Positions 31,605 to 43,517 are shown, numbered from the stretch's first letter. The stretch: 64,000 bases of DNA from Zobellella endophytica (GCF_003012775.1 NZ_PXYG01000002.1:62001-126000); one strand, 5' to 3'. Notes: generated by a model not told the origin, from the sequence alone. Program-made: numbers and translations.

Positions 31605-31750
31605 GGAGCGCAGGCGGCTCACCTGCCTTCCCGCGCAGCGGGAACCGCTAAACCGTAGGGTCGACTTCAGTCGACCAAATGCCACACCCAAGCCACGGCA
31701 TAGTATCCATGCGGGCCCTCCCCATTCGGGGACAAGATCCGCGCCCCAAT
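31605..31750. repeat. Composite hairpin repeat, copy B, with 18-bp palindrome inserted (map/icd spacer)
   Basis: Left module GGAGCGCAGGCGGCTCACC and hairpin TTCCCGCGCAGCGGGAA (31628-31644) are followed by GTAGG and the palindrome GGTCGACTTCAGTCGACC (31659-31676). Then comes the linker CCACACCCAAGCCACGGCAT and a decayed right end (TGCGGGCCC...CGCGCCCCA). Lies between convergent map and icd. Confidence 0.75.
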
Positions 31751-31793
31751 CAGGGCAACACCTCGGCTTTGGCGGTGTACGCCGCGCCCTTCT

Positions 31794-33047
31794 TCACATA
31801 TTCACCACAATGTCCTCGGCGAACTCGGAGCACTTGCGCAGGGTGGCGCCCTCCATCAGCCGCTCGAAGTCGTAGGTCACCGTCTTGCTGTCGATGGCCC
31901 CTTCCATGCCCTTGATGATCAGATCCGCCGCTTCGGTCCAGCCCAGGTGGCGCAGCATCATCTCGGCGGAGAGGATAAGCGATCCCGGGTTGACCTTGTC
32001 CTGGCCCGCGTACTTGGGCGCGGTGCCATGAGTGGCTTCGAACAGGGCCACGCCATCGCCGATATTGGCGCCGGGGGCGATGCCGATGCCGCCCACCTGG
32101 GCCGCCAGGGCATCGGAGATATAGTCGCCGTTGAGGTTCATGCAGGCGATGACGTCGTACTCCGCCGGGCGCAACAAAATCTGTTGCAGGAAGGCATCGG
32201 CGATCACGTCCTTGACGATGATCTCCCGGCCGTTGTTCGGGTTCTTGAAGGCGCACCAGGGGCCGCCGTCGATAAGCTCGGCACCGAATTCTTCCCGCGC
32301 CAGCTCGTAGCCCCAGTCCTTGAAGGCACCTTCGGTGAACTTCATGATATTGCCCTTGTGCACCAGGGTGACCGAGTCGCGGTTGTTGTCCACCGCATAC
32401 TGCAGCGCCGCCCGCACCAGGCGGCGGGTACCCTCGCGGGAGGTGGGCTTGATGCCGATGCCGCAATCCTCGGGGAAACGGATCTTCTGCACCCCCATCT
32501 CTTCCCGCAGGAAGTCGATGACCTTTTGGGCCTCGGCGCTGCCGGCCTTCCATTCGATGCCGGCGTAGATGTCTTCGCTGTTCTCGCGAAAGATCACCAT
32601 GTCGGTGAGCTCGGGCTGTTTCAGCGGGCTGGGGGTGCCCTGGTAATAGCGCACCGGACGCAGGCAGACGTAGAGATCCAGCTCCTGGCGCAGGGCCACG
32701 TTGAGCGAACGGATACCGCCGCCCACCGGAGTGGTCAGCGGGCCCTTGATGGCCACATGATAGTCGCGGATAAAATCGAGGGTTTCCTCCGGCAGCCAGG
32801 TGTTCTCGCCATAAATCCGGGTAGACTTTTCGCCGGTGTAGATCTCCATCCAGCTGATCTTGCGCGTGCCGCCGTAGGCCCTGGCCACGGCCGCATCCAC
32901 CACCGTCTGCATCGCCGGGGTGACATCCACCCCGATGCCGTCCCCTTCGATAAAGGGAATGATGGGGTCGTTCGGAACCACCAGCTTGCCGTCGGCATCC
33001 AGGGTGATTTTTTGTCCTTCCGTTGGCACCGTCACTTTTGAAGTCAT
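31794..33047 (-). CDS. icd: NADP-dependent isocitrate dehydrogenase
   Basis: A 417-residue TCA-cycle enzyme converting isocitrate to 2-oxoglutarate. It is the E. coli-type dimer: substrate-binding loop [16 protein letters not shown] contains the serine phosphorylated by AceK in E. coli, and metal-binding aspartates lie in [10 protein letters not shown] and [15 protein letters not shown]. The C-terminal NADP pocket is [17 protein letters not shown]. coli Icd has 416 residues. AGGAG lies seven bases before the ATG. Hairpin repeats flank the gene on both sides. Confidence 0.98.
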   Translation of the reverse strand: MTSKVTVPTEGQKITLDADGKLVVPNDPIIPFIEGDGIGVDVTPAMQTVVDAAVARAYGGTRKISWMEIYTGEKSTRIYGENTWLPEETLDFIRDYHVAIKGPLTTPVGGGIRSLNVALRQELDLYVCLRPVRYYQGTPSPLKQPELTDMVIFRENSEDIYAGIEWKAGSAEAQKVIDFLREEMGVQKIRFPEDCGIGIKPTSREGTRRLVRAALQYAVDNNRDSVTLVHKGNIMKFTEGAFKDWGYELAREEFGAELIDGGPWCAFKNPNNGREIIVKDVIADAFLQQILLRPAEYDVIACMNLNGDYISDALAAQVGGIGIAPGANIGDGVALFEATHGTAPKYAGQDKVNPGSLILSAEMMLRHLGWTEAADLIIKGMEGAIDSKTVTYDFERLMEGATLRKCSEFAEDIVVNM

Positions 33048-33082
33048 CGCTTTCTCCTGGCTTATTGATGTTGAATTATTGC

Positions 33083-33186
33083 TGGAGCGCCGGCGGCTCG
33101 CCTGCCTTTCCGCGCAGCGGGAACCTTCTGGCCCTCAGGCCACACCCAAGGCGTAACATCCCTGCGGGCGGGCCGCCCGCGCTCCA
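33083..33186. repeat. Composite hairpin repeat, copy C (icd/rluE divergent spacer)
   Basis: A 104-bp element bounded by TGGAGCGC and GCGCTCCA. Internal hairpins are CGGCGGCTCGCC, TTTCCGCGCAGCGGGAA and GCGGGCGGGCCGCCCGC (33164-33180), with linker CCACACCCAAGGCGTAACAT. It starts 36 bases upstream of the icd start codon. The remaining 150 bases to rluE show no further recognisable element. Confidence 0.85.
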
Positions 33187-33337
33187 TTCAGCGCACCGCA
33201 GTCCACATCGGCACTGGCATCATAGGTTAAAGAATTACCTATTAATATTGGCCCAGTCACAGTTCCACCGCCCTGACGTTAGCCGGCAAAGGCGGAGTTT
33301 GCTATGCTGAAGCCCCTGTTTCTTCAGCCTTTTTGCC

Positions 33338-33931
33338 ATGAAAACCAGAAGACCCCGCCCCACCCCCCGACCAAAGTCTGACAAGCCGCCGGCCGGGCCG
33401 CCGACCACCCTGCTGTTCAACAAGCCCTACATGGTGCTGTGTCAGTTTACCGACGCCGAAGGCCGCCAGACCCTGGCCGACTTCGTGGATGTGCCCGGCG
33501 TCTATGCCGCCGGCCGGCTGGACCGGGACAGCGAAGGCCTCCTGGTGCTCACCAACGACGGCGCCCTCAACGCCCGCCTGACCCAGCCCGGGCGCAAGAC
33601 CGAAAAAACCTATTGGGCCCAGGTGGAAGGGGAGCCGACCGAGACGGATCTTGACCGTCTGCGCCAGGGGGTGGATCTGAACGACGGCCCCACCCTGCCG
33701 GCCCGGGTGCGGCTGATGCCGGAGCCGGCGGTGTGGCCCCGCGTCCCGCCCATCCGCGAGCGCCAGGCCATCCCCACCCGCTGGCTGGAAATCAGGATAG
33801 TGGAAGGGCGCAACCGCCAGGTGCGACGGATGACCGCCCATATCGGTTTTCCCACCCTGCGGCTGATCCGCTACGCCATGGGCGACTGGACCCTGGGCGA
33901 TTTACAACCCGGGCAATGGAGGAAAATATGA
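33338..33931 (+). CDS. rluE: 23S rRNA pseudouridine synthase RluE
   Basis: A 197-residue RsuA-family pseudouridine synthase; RluE modifies U2457 of 23S rRNA in E. coli. The catalytic aspartate is in [19 protein letters not shown], followed by [12 protein letters not shown] and the C-terminal [20 protein letters not shown]. It lacks an S4 domain, as RluE does. The gene is divergent from icd and overlaps nudJ by four bases (ATGA), exactly as in E. coli. Confidence 0.95.
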   Translation: MKTRRPRPTPRPKSDKPPAGPPTTLLFNKPYMVLCQFTDAEGRQTLADFVDVPGVYAAGRLDRDSEGLLVLTNDGALNARLTQPGRKTEKTYWAQVEGEPTETDLDRLRQGVDLNDGPTLPARVRLMPEPAVWPRVPPIRERQAIPTRWLEIRIVEGRNRQVRRMTAHIGFPTLRLIRYAMGDWTLGDLQPGQWRKI

Positions 33932-34401
33932 GTCATGCGGTAACCCTGGCTGTGATAGTCCGTGCCGGCGATCGTTTTTTGATGGTGGAGGAATGGCAGC
34001 AGGGACGGGTGATGTTCAACCAGCCCGCCGGCCACCTGGAGCCGGGCGAGAGCCTGCTCGACGGCGCCCGCCGCGAATTGCAGGAAGAAACCGGCCTGGC
34101 CCTGGCCATCCGGCAGGCGGTGGGCATATACCAGTACCAGGCGCCGGACAACGGCAAGCACTTCGTGCGCTTTACCTTCTCTGCGGAAATACCCGCGCCG
34201 CTGGCGACCCATCCGCAGGATCCCGACGGCGACATCATCCGCTGCCACTGGCTGACCCTGGCCGAGATCGAAGCCCTGGGCGAGCAGCTGCGCAGCCCGC
34301 TTATCCTCGCCTCGTTCCGGGATTACCTGGCGGGAGCGCGGTTTCCGCTGTCGGCGTTGAAGGTTGTCGGCGGCGATGATGCCAAAGCCGCCATTGTCTG
34401 A
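33928..34401 (+). CDS. nudJ: Nudix phosphatase NudJ
   Basis: A 157-residue Nudix hydrolase. The Nudix box [20 protein letters not shown] followed by TGLAL is complete (start near residue 36). NudJ hydrolyses nucleoside tri- and diphosphates and HMP-pyrophosphate in E. coli (153 residues). The ATG overlaps the rluE stop with GGAGG nine bases upstream. The longer frame beginning inside rluE is rejected. Confidence 0.93.
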   Translation: MSHAVTLAVIVRAGDRFLMVEEWQQGRVMFNQPAGHLEPGESLLDGARRELQEETGLALAIRQAVGIYQYQAPDNGKHFVRFTFSAEIPAPLATHPQDPDGDIIRCHWLTLAEIEALGEQLRSPLILASFRDYLAGARFPLSALKVVGGDDAKAAIV

Positions 34402-34440
34402 TAAAATGCCGCCCGTTTTGCAAACAGATAATGGCAGGTT

Positions 34441-35547
34441 ATGAGCGATAACAGTCGGCTAAAAGTGATTGTCGGTATGTCCGGCGGCGTGGATTCTTCC
34501 GTTTCGGCCTGGCTGCTGCAACAGCAGGGCTATCAGGTCGAAGGCCTGTTCATGAAGAACTGGGAAGAAGACGATACCGACGAATACTGCTCCGCCGCCG
34601 ACGATCTGTGCGACGCCCAGGCGGTGTGCGACAAGCTAGGCATCGAGCTACATACCATCAACTTCGCCGCCGAATACTGGGACAATGTGTTCGAGCACTT
34701 TCTGGCCGAGTACCGGGCCGGGCGCACCCCCAATCCGGATATCCTGTGCAACAAGGAAATCAAGTTCAAGGCCTTTCTGGAGTTCGCCGCCGAGGATCTG
34801 GGCGCCGACTACATCGCCACCGGCCATTACGTGCGCCGCAGCGCCGACGACCAGCCCAGGCTGCTGCGCGGCCTCGACGGCAACAAGGATCAGAGCTACT
34901 TCCTCTATACCCTGAGCTCCCGGCAGGTGGCCAGGAGCCTGTTCCCGGTGGGCGAGCTGGAAAAGCCCGAGGTGCGCCGCATCGCCGAACAGCTGGAGCT
35001 GGTCACCGCCAAGAAGAAGGATTCCACCGGCATCTGCTTCATCGGCGAACGCAAGTTCCGCGACTTTCTCGCCCGTTACCTGCCGGCCCAGCCGGGCAGG
35101 ATTGAAACCGTGGGCGGCGAGGTGATTGGCGAGCACCAGGGGCTGATGTATCACACCCTGGGCCAACGCAAGGGGCTCGGCATCGGCGGCCTGAAAAATG
35201 CCACCGACGACCCCTGGTATGTGGTCGACAAGGAGCTGGAGCGCAACGTGCTGGTGGTGGCCCAGGGTGATCATCCCCGCCTCTATTCTCATGGCCTGCT
35301 CGCCCGCCAGCTGCACTGGGTCGACCGCCAGCCGGTCGCCGAGGCCTTTCGCTGCACTGTGAAAACCCGCTACCGCCAGGCCGATATTCCCTGCCGGGTG
35401 GAGCCGGTGGATGCCGAGACCATCAAGGTGATCTTCGACACCCCGCAAGCCGCGGTGACGCCCGGCCAGTCCGCCGTGTTCTACCAGGGCGACGTCTGCC
35501 TGGGCGGCGGCATCATCGAAACCCGATTCAGCCAGGAGCAAGTGTGA
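34441..35547 (+). CDS. mnmA: tRNA-specific 2-thiouridylase MnmA
   Basis: A 368-residue PP-loop enzyme that thiolates U34 of Lys, Glu and Gln tRNAs using sulfur relayed by the Tus proteins. The P-loop is [15 protein letters not shown], and the two catalytic cysteines lie in [12 protein letters not shown] and [13 protein letters not shown]. coli MnmA has 368 residues. It overlaps hflD (GTGTGA). Confidence 0.98.
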   Translation: MSDNSRLKVIVGMSGGVDSSVSAWLLQQQGYQVEGLFMKNWEEDDTDEYCSAADDLCDAQAVCDKLGIELHTINFAAEYWDNVFEHFLAEYRAGRTPNPDILCNKEIKFKAFLEFAAEDLGADYIATGHYVRRSADDQPRLLRGLDGNKDQSYFLYTLSSRQVARSLFPVGELEKPEVRRIAEQLELVTAKKKDSTGICFIGERKFRDFLARYLPAQPGRIETVGGEVIGEHQGLMYHTLGQRKGLGIGGLKNATDDPWYVVDKELERNVLVVAQGDHPRLYSHGLLARQLHWVDRQPVAEAFRCTVKTRYRQADIPCRVEPVDAETIKVIFDTPQAAVTPGQSAVFYQGDVCLGGGIIETRFSQEQV

Positions 35548-36167
35548 GTCACAGTCTGGAAAACCAAACCCTGGCCTTTGCCGGCATCTGCCAGGCGGTC
35601 AGCCTGGTGCAACAGGTATCACGCCAGGGCACCATCGACGACAAAGCGGTGCTGAACCGCACCCTCAACAGCATTCTGGTCACCGATGCCGACCGCCCGG
35701 AAGACGTCTACGGCGGCCACCAGCAGCTGCGCCTGGGCTATCAGACCCTGATCGAACAGCTCAATACCGACAGCAGCCGCAAGAACGCCGAACTGACCCG
35801 CTACCTGGTGGGGCTGGTGGCGCTGGAACGCAAGCTGGCCAAGCGTCGGGATCTGATGGCCATGCTGGGCGAGCGCATCAACCAGGTGAAGCGCCAGCTG
35901 CACCACTTCGAGCTGCTCGACGAGCAAGTGCTGGCCAACCTGGCCGGCATCTACAGCGACATTGTCAGCCCCATCGGGCCGCGTATCCAGGTCGCCGGCA
36001 ACCCCAGCTACCTGCAGCAGCCGCTGGTACAGCACCAGATCCGCGCCCTGTTGCTGGCCGGCATCCGCAGTGCCGTGCTGTGGCGCCAGCTGGGCGGCAA
36101 GCGCCGCCATATCCTGTTCTCCCGCAAGCGGCTGGTGGCCCAGGCCCAGGCCGCCTTGCGGATGTAA
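35544..36167 (+). CDS. hflD: High-frequency lysogenization protein HflD
   Basis: A 207-residue helical protein beginning [21 protein letters not shown]. In E. coli HflD is a peripheral inner-membrane protein that binds the phage lambda CII activator; its host role is unclear. The start is the GTG that overlaps the last codons of mnmA by four bases. The mnmA-hflD-purB order is conserved. Confidence 0.95.
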   Translation: MSHSLENQTLAFAGICQAVSLVQQVSRQGTIDDKAVLNRTLNSILVTDADRPEDVYGGHQQLRLGYQTLIEQLNTDSSRKNAELTRYLVGLVALERKLAKRRDLMAMLGERINQVKRQLHHFELLDEQVLANLAGIYSDIVSPIGPRIQVAGNPSYLQQPLVQHQIRALLLAGIRSAVLWRQLGGKRRHILFSRKRLVAQAQAALRM

Positions 36168-36179
36168 TCGTATCTTTAA

Positions 36180-37583
<1,404 letters not shown>

Positions 37584-37597
37584 TAGCGTAATAAGTG

Positions 37598-37617
37598 AGG
37601 GGAGCCCGGGCTCCCCT
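37598..37617. terminator. Perfect 20-bp palindrome after purB, probable termination hairpin
   Basis: AGGGGAGCCCGGGCTCCCCT lies 14 bases after the purB stop. There is no T-tract, so it may act as a 3' stabiliser or a Rho-assisted terminator. It abuts the composite repeat. Confidence 0.45.
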
Positions 37618-37726
37618 GGAGCGCAGGCGGCTCGCCTGCTTTCCCGCCAAGCGGGAACCTTCGGCTTCTCACACCACCCCCAAGCCACAGGCATAACACC
37701 CATGCGGGCGGGCCGCCCGCGCTCCA
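37617..37726. repeat. Composite hairpin repeat, copy D (purB/roxA spacer)
   Basis: The best-preserved copy, 110 bp with ends TGGAGCGC/GCGCTCCA. It contains GCAGGCGGCTCGCCTGC (37623-37639), TTCCCGCCAAGCGGGAA (37641-37657) and GCGGGCGGGCCGCCCGC (37704-37720), with linker CACCCCCAAGCCACAGGCAT. No coding potential. Confidence 0.88.
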
Positions 37727-37847
37727 ATGTCCCGTGCCCATCCTCGGATGCGAAGGACAGGAGCCGCGCTCCGGTTCCCTTCCCCGTCGCGACTTGGCAT
37801 AATACTCCGCTATTCTTTAAGCATTCTTCCCATCCCGACAGGCCCTC

Positions 37848-38990
37848 ATGCACAGCGCACTCAAACTCGATATCGAACACTTTCTCGCTCACGACTGGCA
37901 ACGCCGTCCGCGGCTGATCAAGGCCGGACTGCCCGGCTTCGAGGATCCGCTCAGCCCGGACGAGTTGGCCGGGCTGGCGCTGGAGCCGCACATCGAATCC
38001 CGCCGGGTATGGCGGGAAGCCGGCCGCTGGCAGGCGGAAACCGGCCCCTTCGACAGCTACGATCACCTGGGTGAGGAAGACTGGACCCTGCTGGTGCAGG
38101 CGGTCAACCAGTGGCACCCGGCGGTGCAGGACATCGCCGAGCAGTTCCGCTTTATCCCCGGCTGGCGGTTCGACGATGTGATGGTCAGCTTCTCCACCTC
38201 CGGTGGCGGCGTCGGCCCCCATATCGACCAGTACGGCGTCTTCATCATCCAGGGTGAAGGCCGCCGCCGCTGGCGGGTGGGCCGCCAGCAACGCCTCAAG
38301 GAGTTCGCCGCCCACGGTGCCCTGCGCCACTGCGAGGCCTTCGAGGCGGAGATCGACGAGGTACTCGAACCCGGCGATATCCTCTACATCCCTCCCGGCT
38401 GTCCTCACGAAGGCTATGCGGTCACCCCGGCGCTGAATTATTCGGTCGGCTTTCGCGCCCCGGACGCCAAGGATCTGATCTCCAGCTTCGCCGATCATAT
38501 CCTGGCCCACGAGACCATTACCCCCCGCTTCGACGATGCTGGCATGGCCCCGGCCCGGGCCCATGGCCGTATCGATGCCGCCGTGCTGACCCAGATCAGG
38601 GTGCTGATGGGCGACCTGCTGGACGATCCCGAGCGCCTGGCCGACTGGTTCGGTGAAATGATGTCGGAAGCCAAGCACGACCTCGACCTGGAGCCGACCG
38701 AGCCACTCTACAGCCTGGAAGAGCTGGTGCTGCGCCTGGATCACGGCGATCATCTCTATCGGCTGGGTGGGGTGCGCTGTTTTTACCTGGAAGGCAGCGA
38801 CCAGCAGTTCTACCTGGACGGCGACCGCTACCGGCTGGCCGCGCCCGACGCGGATGCCATCGCCCTGCTGTGCGATCAGGCCCGCATCTGCGGCCCGGAA
38901 GTGGCCTGCCTGAAGGAGCCCAAAGTACTGCTGGAAGTGCTGCTGCCGCTGGTCAACCAGGGCTACTGGTATTTCGAGGAAGACGAATAA
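37848..38990 (+). CDS. roxA: 50S ribosomal protein L16 arginine hydroxylase RoxA (JmjC)
   Basis: A 380-residue cupin/JmjC 2-oxoglutarate Fe(II) oxygenase. The metal HxD is in VGPHIDQYGVF and the distal His in PPGCPHEGYAV. A winged-helix C-terminal region follows. RoxA (YcfD) hydroxylates an arginine of ribosomal protein L16. E. coli RoxA has 373 residues. Start ATG follows CCCTC without a strong ribosome site, but it gives the family N-terminus (LDIEHFLAHDWQRRPRLI). Confidence 0.95.
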   Translation: MHSALKLDIEHFLAHDWQRRPRLIKAGLPGFEDPLSPDELAGLALEPHIESRRVWREAGRWQAETGPFDSYDHLGEEDWTLLVQAVNQWHPAVQDIAEQFRFIPGWRFDDVMVSFSTSGGGVGPHIDQYGVFIIQGEGRRRWRVGRQQRLKEFAAHGALRHCEAFEAEIDEVLEPGDILYIPPGCPHEGYAVTPALNYSVGFRAPDAKDLISSFADHILAHETITPRFDDAGMAPARAHGRIDAAVLTQIRVLMGDLLDDPERLADWFGEMMSEAKHDLDLEPTEPLYSLEELVLRLDHGDHLYRLGGVRCFYLEGSDQQFYLDGDRYRLAAPDADAIALLCDQARICGPEVACLKEPKVLLEVLLPLVNQGYWYFEEDE

Positions 38991-39046
38991 AAGCGGGGGA
39001 TTAGGGACCCGAGTTTGAGGGTTAGCATCCCCGGTCCCCGGTCCTG

Positions 39047-39541
39047 TTACAGCTGGTCAAAGGCCGGATGGTAGGTCACCAGCCCCTGGGGGGCGGGTTG
39101 CTTGAGCGCCAGTGCCATAAAGGCATCGCCCACCCCGAGATAGGGGCAGTTCAGCCCCAGCTCCCGGGCCGGCCTGAAACCGAAACGCCGGTAAAAGGCC
39201 GGCTCGCCCAACACCACTATGCCGGCCCAGTCCAGCTCGTTGGCGGCGTTGATCGCTTCCTTGATCATGCCGGAGCCCACCCCCTGACGCTGACAATCGG
39301 GCCAGACGCTGACCGGCGCCAACCCCAGCCAGCCCAGATCCTCGCCGTCGATCAGCACCGGGCTCATGGTCAGGTGGCCGATCACCGCCCCTTCGTATTC
39401 CGCCACCTGACTGACGCTGATGGCGCCCTGCTCGCGCAGCGCCAGCACCAGATCCGCTTCGGCCGGCCGGTCGAAGGCGGCGTACACCACTTCATCTATC
39501 TCGTCGCCGTCACCCGGGCGCTCGGTTCTGAATATCAGCAT
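39047..39541 (-). CDS. GNAT-family N-acetyltransferase (YhbS-like)
   Basis: A 164-residue GNAT protein. The acetyl-CoA-binding motif A is visible as LAPVSVWPDCQRQGVGSGMI, and YRRFGFRPARELGL marks the C-terminal fold. The closest family is the YhbS-like putative acetyltransferases, whose substrates are unknown. Convergent with roxA, eight bases after pdxH. The 56 bases between roxA and this gene hold an inverted GGGACC/GGTCCC that may terminate both. Confidence 0.85.
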   Translation of the reverse strand: MLIFRTERPGDGDEIDEVVYAAFDRPAEADLVLALREQGAISVSQVAEYEGAVIGHLTMSPVLIDGEDLGWLGLAPVSVWPDCQRQGVGSGMIKEAINAANELDWAGIVVLGEPAFYRRFGFRPARELGLNCPYLGVGDAFMALALKQPAPQGLVTYHPAFDQL

Positions 39542-39549
39542 GGGGGCTC

Positions 39550-40185
39550 CTAGGGGGCCAGGCGATCTATGGCCCAGCCGTGATCACTGCGCTGGTAGAG
39601 GAAACGGTCATGCAGGCGGTTGGCGCCACCCTGCCAGAACTCCACCGAGTCGAAGCGCACCCGGAAACCACCCCAGAAGCTCGGCAGCGGCACCTCGCCG
39701 CTGGCAAATTTCTGTTTCATCTCCAGGAACTTGGCCTCCAGCAGACCGCGGGCGGAAATACGGGAGGACTGGTTCGACACCCAGGCGCCGATCTGACTGT
39801 CCTTGGGCCGGCTGCTGAAGTATTTCATCACCTCCACCGTGGACAGTTTTTCGACCCGGCCGGTCACATGCACCTGGCGCTCCAGCGGATGCCAGGGAAA
39901 CAACAGGCTGATGCGGGGATTGGCCGCCAGGTGGCCGGCCTTGCGGCTGCCCATGTTGGTGTAAAACACGAAGCCCTGGCCGTCCAGATGCTTGAGCAGC
40001 ACGATGCGCTGGTATGGCTGGCCCCGCTCGTCGACCGTGGCCACCACCATGGCGGTGGGATCGGCCAGCCCGGCGGTGATGGCCTGCTGCATCCAGCTTT
40101 CAAACAACGCCAGCGGCTCATCCGGCAGATCCTTGCGCCGTAAGCCGCCCTGAAGATATTCCCGCCGGTAGTCCGCCAGCTCCAT
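39550..40185 (-). CDS. pdxH: Pyridoxamine 5'-phosphate oxidase
   Basis: A 211-residue FMN-dependent oxidase that makes pyridoxal 5'-phosphate, last step of vitamin B6 synthesis and salvage. It begins [20 protein letters not shown], with FMN-contacting [32 protein letters not shown] and C-terminal [16 protein letters not shown] and LHDRFLYQR. The ATG at 40185 matches the family start; an upstream in-frame TTG-type extension reaches the divergent spacer and is rejected. Confidence 0.97.
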   Translation of the reverse strand: MELADYRREYLQGGLRRKDLPDEPLALFESWMQQAITAGLADPTAMVVATVDERGQPYQRIVLLKHLDGQGFVFYTNMGSRKAGHLAANPRISLLFPWHPLERQVHVTGRVEKLSTVEVMKYFSSRPKDSQIGAWVSNQSSRISARGLLEAKFLEMKQKFASGEVPLPSFWGGFRVRFDSVEFWQGGANRLHDRFLYQRSDHGWAIDRLAP

Positions 40186-40309
40186 AGATGATGTCTCTCG
40201 TGTATCCGGGATAGCCGCTATTGTGCGTTGGCGGCCATCCGTTGGCAAGTTGTCATCGCCGGTCATTTTATCTATATATAGAGCTATCACCTTCAAATAG
40301 AAAACAAAA

Positions 40310-41281
40310 ATGAATCAAGGACTTATTCACGCATTACTGCTGGATGGCCGGGGCGGCGCCCGGGAGCTCGACCCAGGACAACTCGCCCGCTGGCAGCCCG
40401 AGCAGGGTTGCCTGTGGCTGCATTTTGACTATCGCAGCGACCGCAGCCGGGACTGGCTGCAACGGCACAGCGGCCTGGATCGGGTCGCCACCGCCGCCCT
40501 GCTGAGCGAAGCCACCCGCCCCCGGGCCACCAGCCACGGTCACGGCCTGCTGATTGCCCTGCGCGAGGTCAACCAGAACCCGGGGGCGGATCCGGAAGAC
40601 ATGGTCGCCCTGCGGATCTGGATCGAGCCCCATCGCATTGTCAGCACCCGCAACCGCCCCCTGGCATCGGAAGACATGCTGAAACAGCGGCTGGCACAAC
40701 AAAAAGGTCCCCTCAACACCGATGCGCTGCTCGCCGATCTCGTCGCCGAGCTGATACGTCCGCTGGCGGATATCGTGGACGAGCTGGACGACGCCATCGA
40801 CGAGCTGGAAACCCGCTTTCTCGACAACAGCCTGGCCGAAGCCCGGGGCGAGCTGCTGACCCAGCGCCGCCAGCTGATCCAGTTTCGCCGCTACCTCAGC
40901 CCGCAACGGGAAGCCATCGCCCGGCTGCTGGCGGACAAGGACAACGGCTGGCTCAGCCATGAGGTGAAAACCTCGCTGCGGGAAACCCAGGACAGTCTGC
41001 ATCGCTACCTGGAGAACATGGAGGCCTTGCGGGAAAGGGCCATGGCGCTGGACGACGCCAGGGCCAACCAACTGTCGGAGCAGCTGAACAAGCGGATGTT
41101 CGTGCTGTCGGTGATCACCGCGCTGTTCCTGCCGCTCAGCTTCATGACCGGCCTGCTCGGGGTCAATCTGGCCGGCATTCCACTGGCGGACAGCCCGGCG
41201 GCCTTCGGTATCTTCGTGCTGACCCTGACCCTGCTGGTGATGGGCCAGATCTGGTATTTCCGCCGGCGAAAGTGGATCTGA
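40310..41281 (+). CDS. zntB: Zinc transporter ZntB (CorA superfamily)
   Basis: A 323-residue CorA-like transporter. The large N-terminal cytoplasmic domain leads to a long helix ([16 protein letters not shown]). Two C-terminal membrane helices follow, with the loop motif GVN ([10 protein letters not shown]) in place of the GMN of CorA. ZntB couples zinc movement to the proton gradient in studied homologues. Divergent from pdxH with 124 bases between; length near E. coli ZntB (327). Confidence 0.9.
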   Translation: MNQGLIHALLLDGRGGARELDPGQLARWQPEQGCLWLHFDYRSDRSRDWLQRHSGLDRVATAALLSEATRPRATSHGHGLLIALREVNQNPGADPEDMVALRIWIEPHRIVSTRNRPLASEDMLKQRLAQQKGPLNTDALLADLVAELIRPLADIVDELDDAIDELETRFLDNSLAEARGELLTQRRQLIQFRRYLSPQREAIARLLADKDNGWLSHEVKTSLRETQDSLHRYLENMEALRERAMALDDARANQLSEQLNKRMFVLSVITALFLPLSFMTGLLGVNLAGIPLADSPAAFGIFVLTLTLLVMGQIWYFRRRKWI

Positions 41282-41317
41282 AGCACCCAAACCGCCCTTT
41301 CGGCCCCGGCCGGGATC

Positions 41318-41343
41318 AAAAAAGCCGGGGAGGACCCCGGCTT
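41318..41343 (-). terminator. Intrinsic terminator of pnp
   Basis: On the minus strand AAGCCGGGG TCCT CCCCGGCTT is followed by TTTT, 23 bases after the pnp stop. A canonical rho-independent terminator. Confidence 0.9.
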
Positions 41344-41366
41344 GACAGACTCTGGCTCGACGCCAA

Positions 41367-43517
41367 TTACTCGGCGTTGTCGGCCGGTACGGTTTCGGCC
41401 TTGGCGTCCTCGGCGGCGGGCGCCTCGGGCTCGGCCGGCTTGTTGGCTTCCTTGATCGACAGGCGGATACGACCCTGACGGTCCACTTCCAGCACCTTGA
41501 CCTTCACCTTGTCACCCACTTTCAGGTGATCGGACACATTCTTGACCCGCTCTTCGGTGATCTGGGAAATGTGTACCAGACCGTCCTTGCCGGGCAGAAT
41601 GTTGACGAAGGCACCGAAGTCGGCCAGGCGGACCACTTCGCCGTCATAGATGGTACCGCTTTCCACTTCCGCGGTCAGCTGCTCGATACGGCGGATGGCC
41701 AGCTTGGCCGCTTCGCCGTCGACGGCGGCGATTTTCACGGTACCGTCGTCATCCAGCTCGATAGTGGTGCCGGTTTCTTCGGTCAGGGCGCGGATGGTGG
41801 CGCCGCCCTTGCCGATCACGTCGCGGATCTTCTCGGGGTTGATCTTGATGGTGTGGATGCGCGGCGCGAAGCTGGAAATTTCCGCACGCGGTGTCTCGAG
41901 GGCTTCGTCCATCACCTTAAGGATGTGCAGCCGGGCATTGCGCGCCTGCTTGAGCGCCACTTCCATGATTTCCTTGGTGATGCCTTCGATCTTGATGTCC
42001 ATCTGCAGGGCGGTGACACCCTCGCTGGTCCCGGCCACCTTGAAATCCATGTCGCCCAGGTGATCTTCGTCACCCAGGATGTCGGACAGCACCACGAAGC
42101 CTTCCTCTTCCTTCACCAGGCCCATGGCGATACCGGCCACCGAGGCCTTGATCGGCACGCCGGCATCCATCAACGCCAGCGAGGTACCGCAGACCGAGGC
42201 CATGGAGGAAGAGCCGTTGGATTCGGTGATTTCGGACACCACGCGCACGGTGTAGGGGAATTCTTCCTGGCTCGGCATCACGGCGGCGACGCCACGCTTG
42301 GCCAGGCGGCCGTGGCCGATTTCCCGGCGCTTGGGGCTGCCGACCATGCCGGTCTCACCCACGCAGTAGGGCGGGAAGTTGTAGTGCAGCATGAAACGGT
42401 TGGCACGCTCGCCGGTCAGCTCGTCGATCAGCTGGGCATCGCGCTCGGTGCCGAGGGTGGCGGCCACCAGGGCCTGGGTTTCGCCGCGGGTAAAGAGGGC
42501 CGAGCCATGGGTACGGGGCAGCAGGCCGGTCGCCACGTGCAGGGCACGGATCATGTCGGGCTCGCGGCCGTCGATACGCGGTTCGCCACGGACCACCCGG
42601 CCACGGACGATATGCTTTTCCAGCTTGCCCAGCTGCTCCTGCACTTCCTTCAGGTTCTGCTCTGGATCCTCTGCCAGGATAGCGGCCTGTACCCGGGCCT
42701 TGATGTCGCTGATCGCATCGCGGCGGGCGCTCTTGTCGATGATACGGTAGGCTTCACCCAGTTCGCCGGCGGCCAGCTCGGCCACCTTGGCCTTCAGCGC
42801 TTCGTTTTCCGCGGCCGGCTGCCAATCCCAAGGCTGAGTGCCCACTTCGGCGGCAAATTCGTTGATGGCATTGATGGCGGTAGCCATCTGCTCGTGGCCG
42901 TACATCACCGCGCCCAACATCACGTCTTCCGGCAGCACCGAGGCTTCGGACTCCACCATCAGCACCGCGTTGGCGGTACCGGCCACCACCAGATCTAGCT
43001 GGCTTTCCTTCAGCTCGCTGATGGTGGGGTTGAGCACGTATTCACCGTTCATGTAACCGACGCGGGCGGCGCCGATGGGGCCGGCAAAGGGAATACCGGA
43101 AATGGCCAGGGCGGCGGAGGTGCCCAGCATGGAGATGATGTCGGGGGTGATCTCGGGGTTGGCGGAGACCACGGTCGCGATCACCTGCACTTCGTTTTTG
43201 AATCCATCGGGAAACAGCGGACGAATGGGACGGTCAATCAACCGGGCGGTCAGTGTTTCGCCTTCCGTCGGGCGGCCTTCGCGCTTGAAAAAGCTGCCGG
43301 GAATACGGCCGGCGGCGTAGGTCCGCTCCTGGTAATTCACGGTCAGCGGGAAGAAGTCACGGCTTTCATCGGCTTCGCGCCTGCCGACCACGGTCACCAG
43401 CACGGCGGTATCATCAATGCTGGCCAGAACGGCGCCGGTGGCCTGACGGGCCATCACCCCGGTTTCCAGGGTGACGGTATGCTGGCCGTACTGGAAGGTT
43501 TTTACGATAGGATTCAC
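41367..43517 (-). CDS. pnp: Polynucleotide phosphorylase
   Basis: A 716-residue 3'-to-5' phosphorolytic exoribonuclease and degradosome component. Two RNase PH domains flank a helical domain, followed by KH ([20 protein letters not shown]) and S1 ([20 protein letters not shown]) domains. E. coli Pnp has 711 residues. The start is GTG at 43517 ([20 protein letters not shown]) with AAGGAA upstream; E. coli also uses a non-ATG start. Unusually, the gene is not adjacent to rpsO: a dioxygenase gene lies between them. Confidence 0.98.
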   Translation of the reverse strand: MNPIVKTFQYGQHTVTLETGVMARQATGAVLASIDDTAVLVTVVGRREADESRDFFPLTVNYQERTYAAGRIPGSFFKREGRPTEGETLTARLIDRPIRPLFPDGFKNEVQVIATVVSANPEITPDIISMLGTSAALAISGIPFAGPIGAARVGYMNGEYVLNPTISELKESQLDLVVAGTANAVLMVESEASVLPEDVMLGAVMYGHEQMATAINAINEFAAEVGTQPWDWQPAAENEALKAKVAELAAGELGEAYRIIDKSARRDAISDIKARVQAAILAEDPEQNLKEVQEQLGKLEKHIVRGRVVRGEPRIDGREPDMIRALHVATGLLPRTHGSALFTRGETQALVAATLGTERDAQLIDELTGERANRFMLHYNFPPYCVGETGMVGSPKRREIGHGRLAKRGVAAVMPSQEEFPYTVRVVSEITESNGSSSMASVCGTSLALMDAGVPIKASVAGIAMGLVKEEEGFVVLSDILGDEDHLGDMDFKVAGTSEGVTALQMDIKIEGITKEIMEVALKQARNARLHILKVMDEALETPRAEISSFAPRIHTIKINPEKIRDVIGKGGATIRALTEETGTTIELDDDGTVKIAAVDGEAAKLAIRRIEQLTAEVESGTIYDGEVVRLADFGAFVNILPGKDGLVHISQITEERVKNVSDHLKVGDKVKVKVLEVDRQGRIRLSIKEANKPAEPEAPAAEDAKAETVPADNAE

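Noticed and set aside
31605-33186. icd between direct repeats as a composite transposon
   Set aside because: No transposase gene, no evident target-site duplication, and icd-rluE adjacency is ancestral; kept only as an observation on the repeats.
38991-39046. Possible extra repeat (GGGACC...GGTCCC) between roxA and the GNAT gene
   Set aside because: Only one occurrence in the window; more simply a bidirectional terminator-like inverted repeat of convergent genes.
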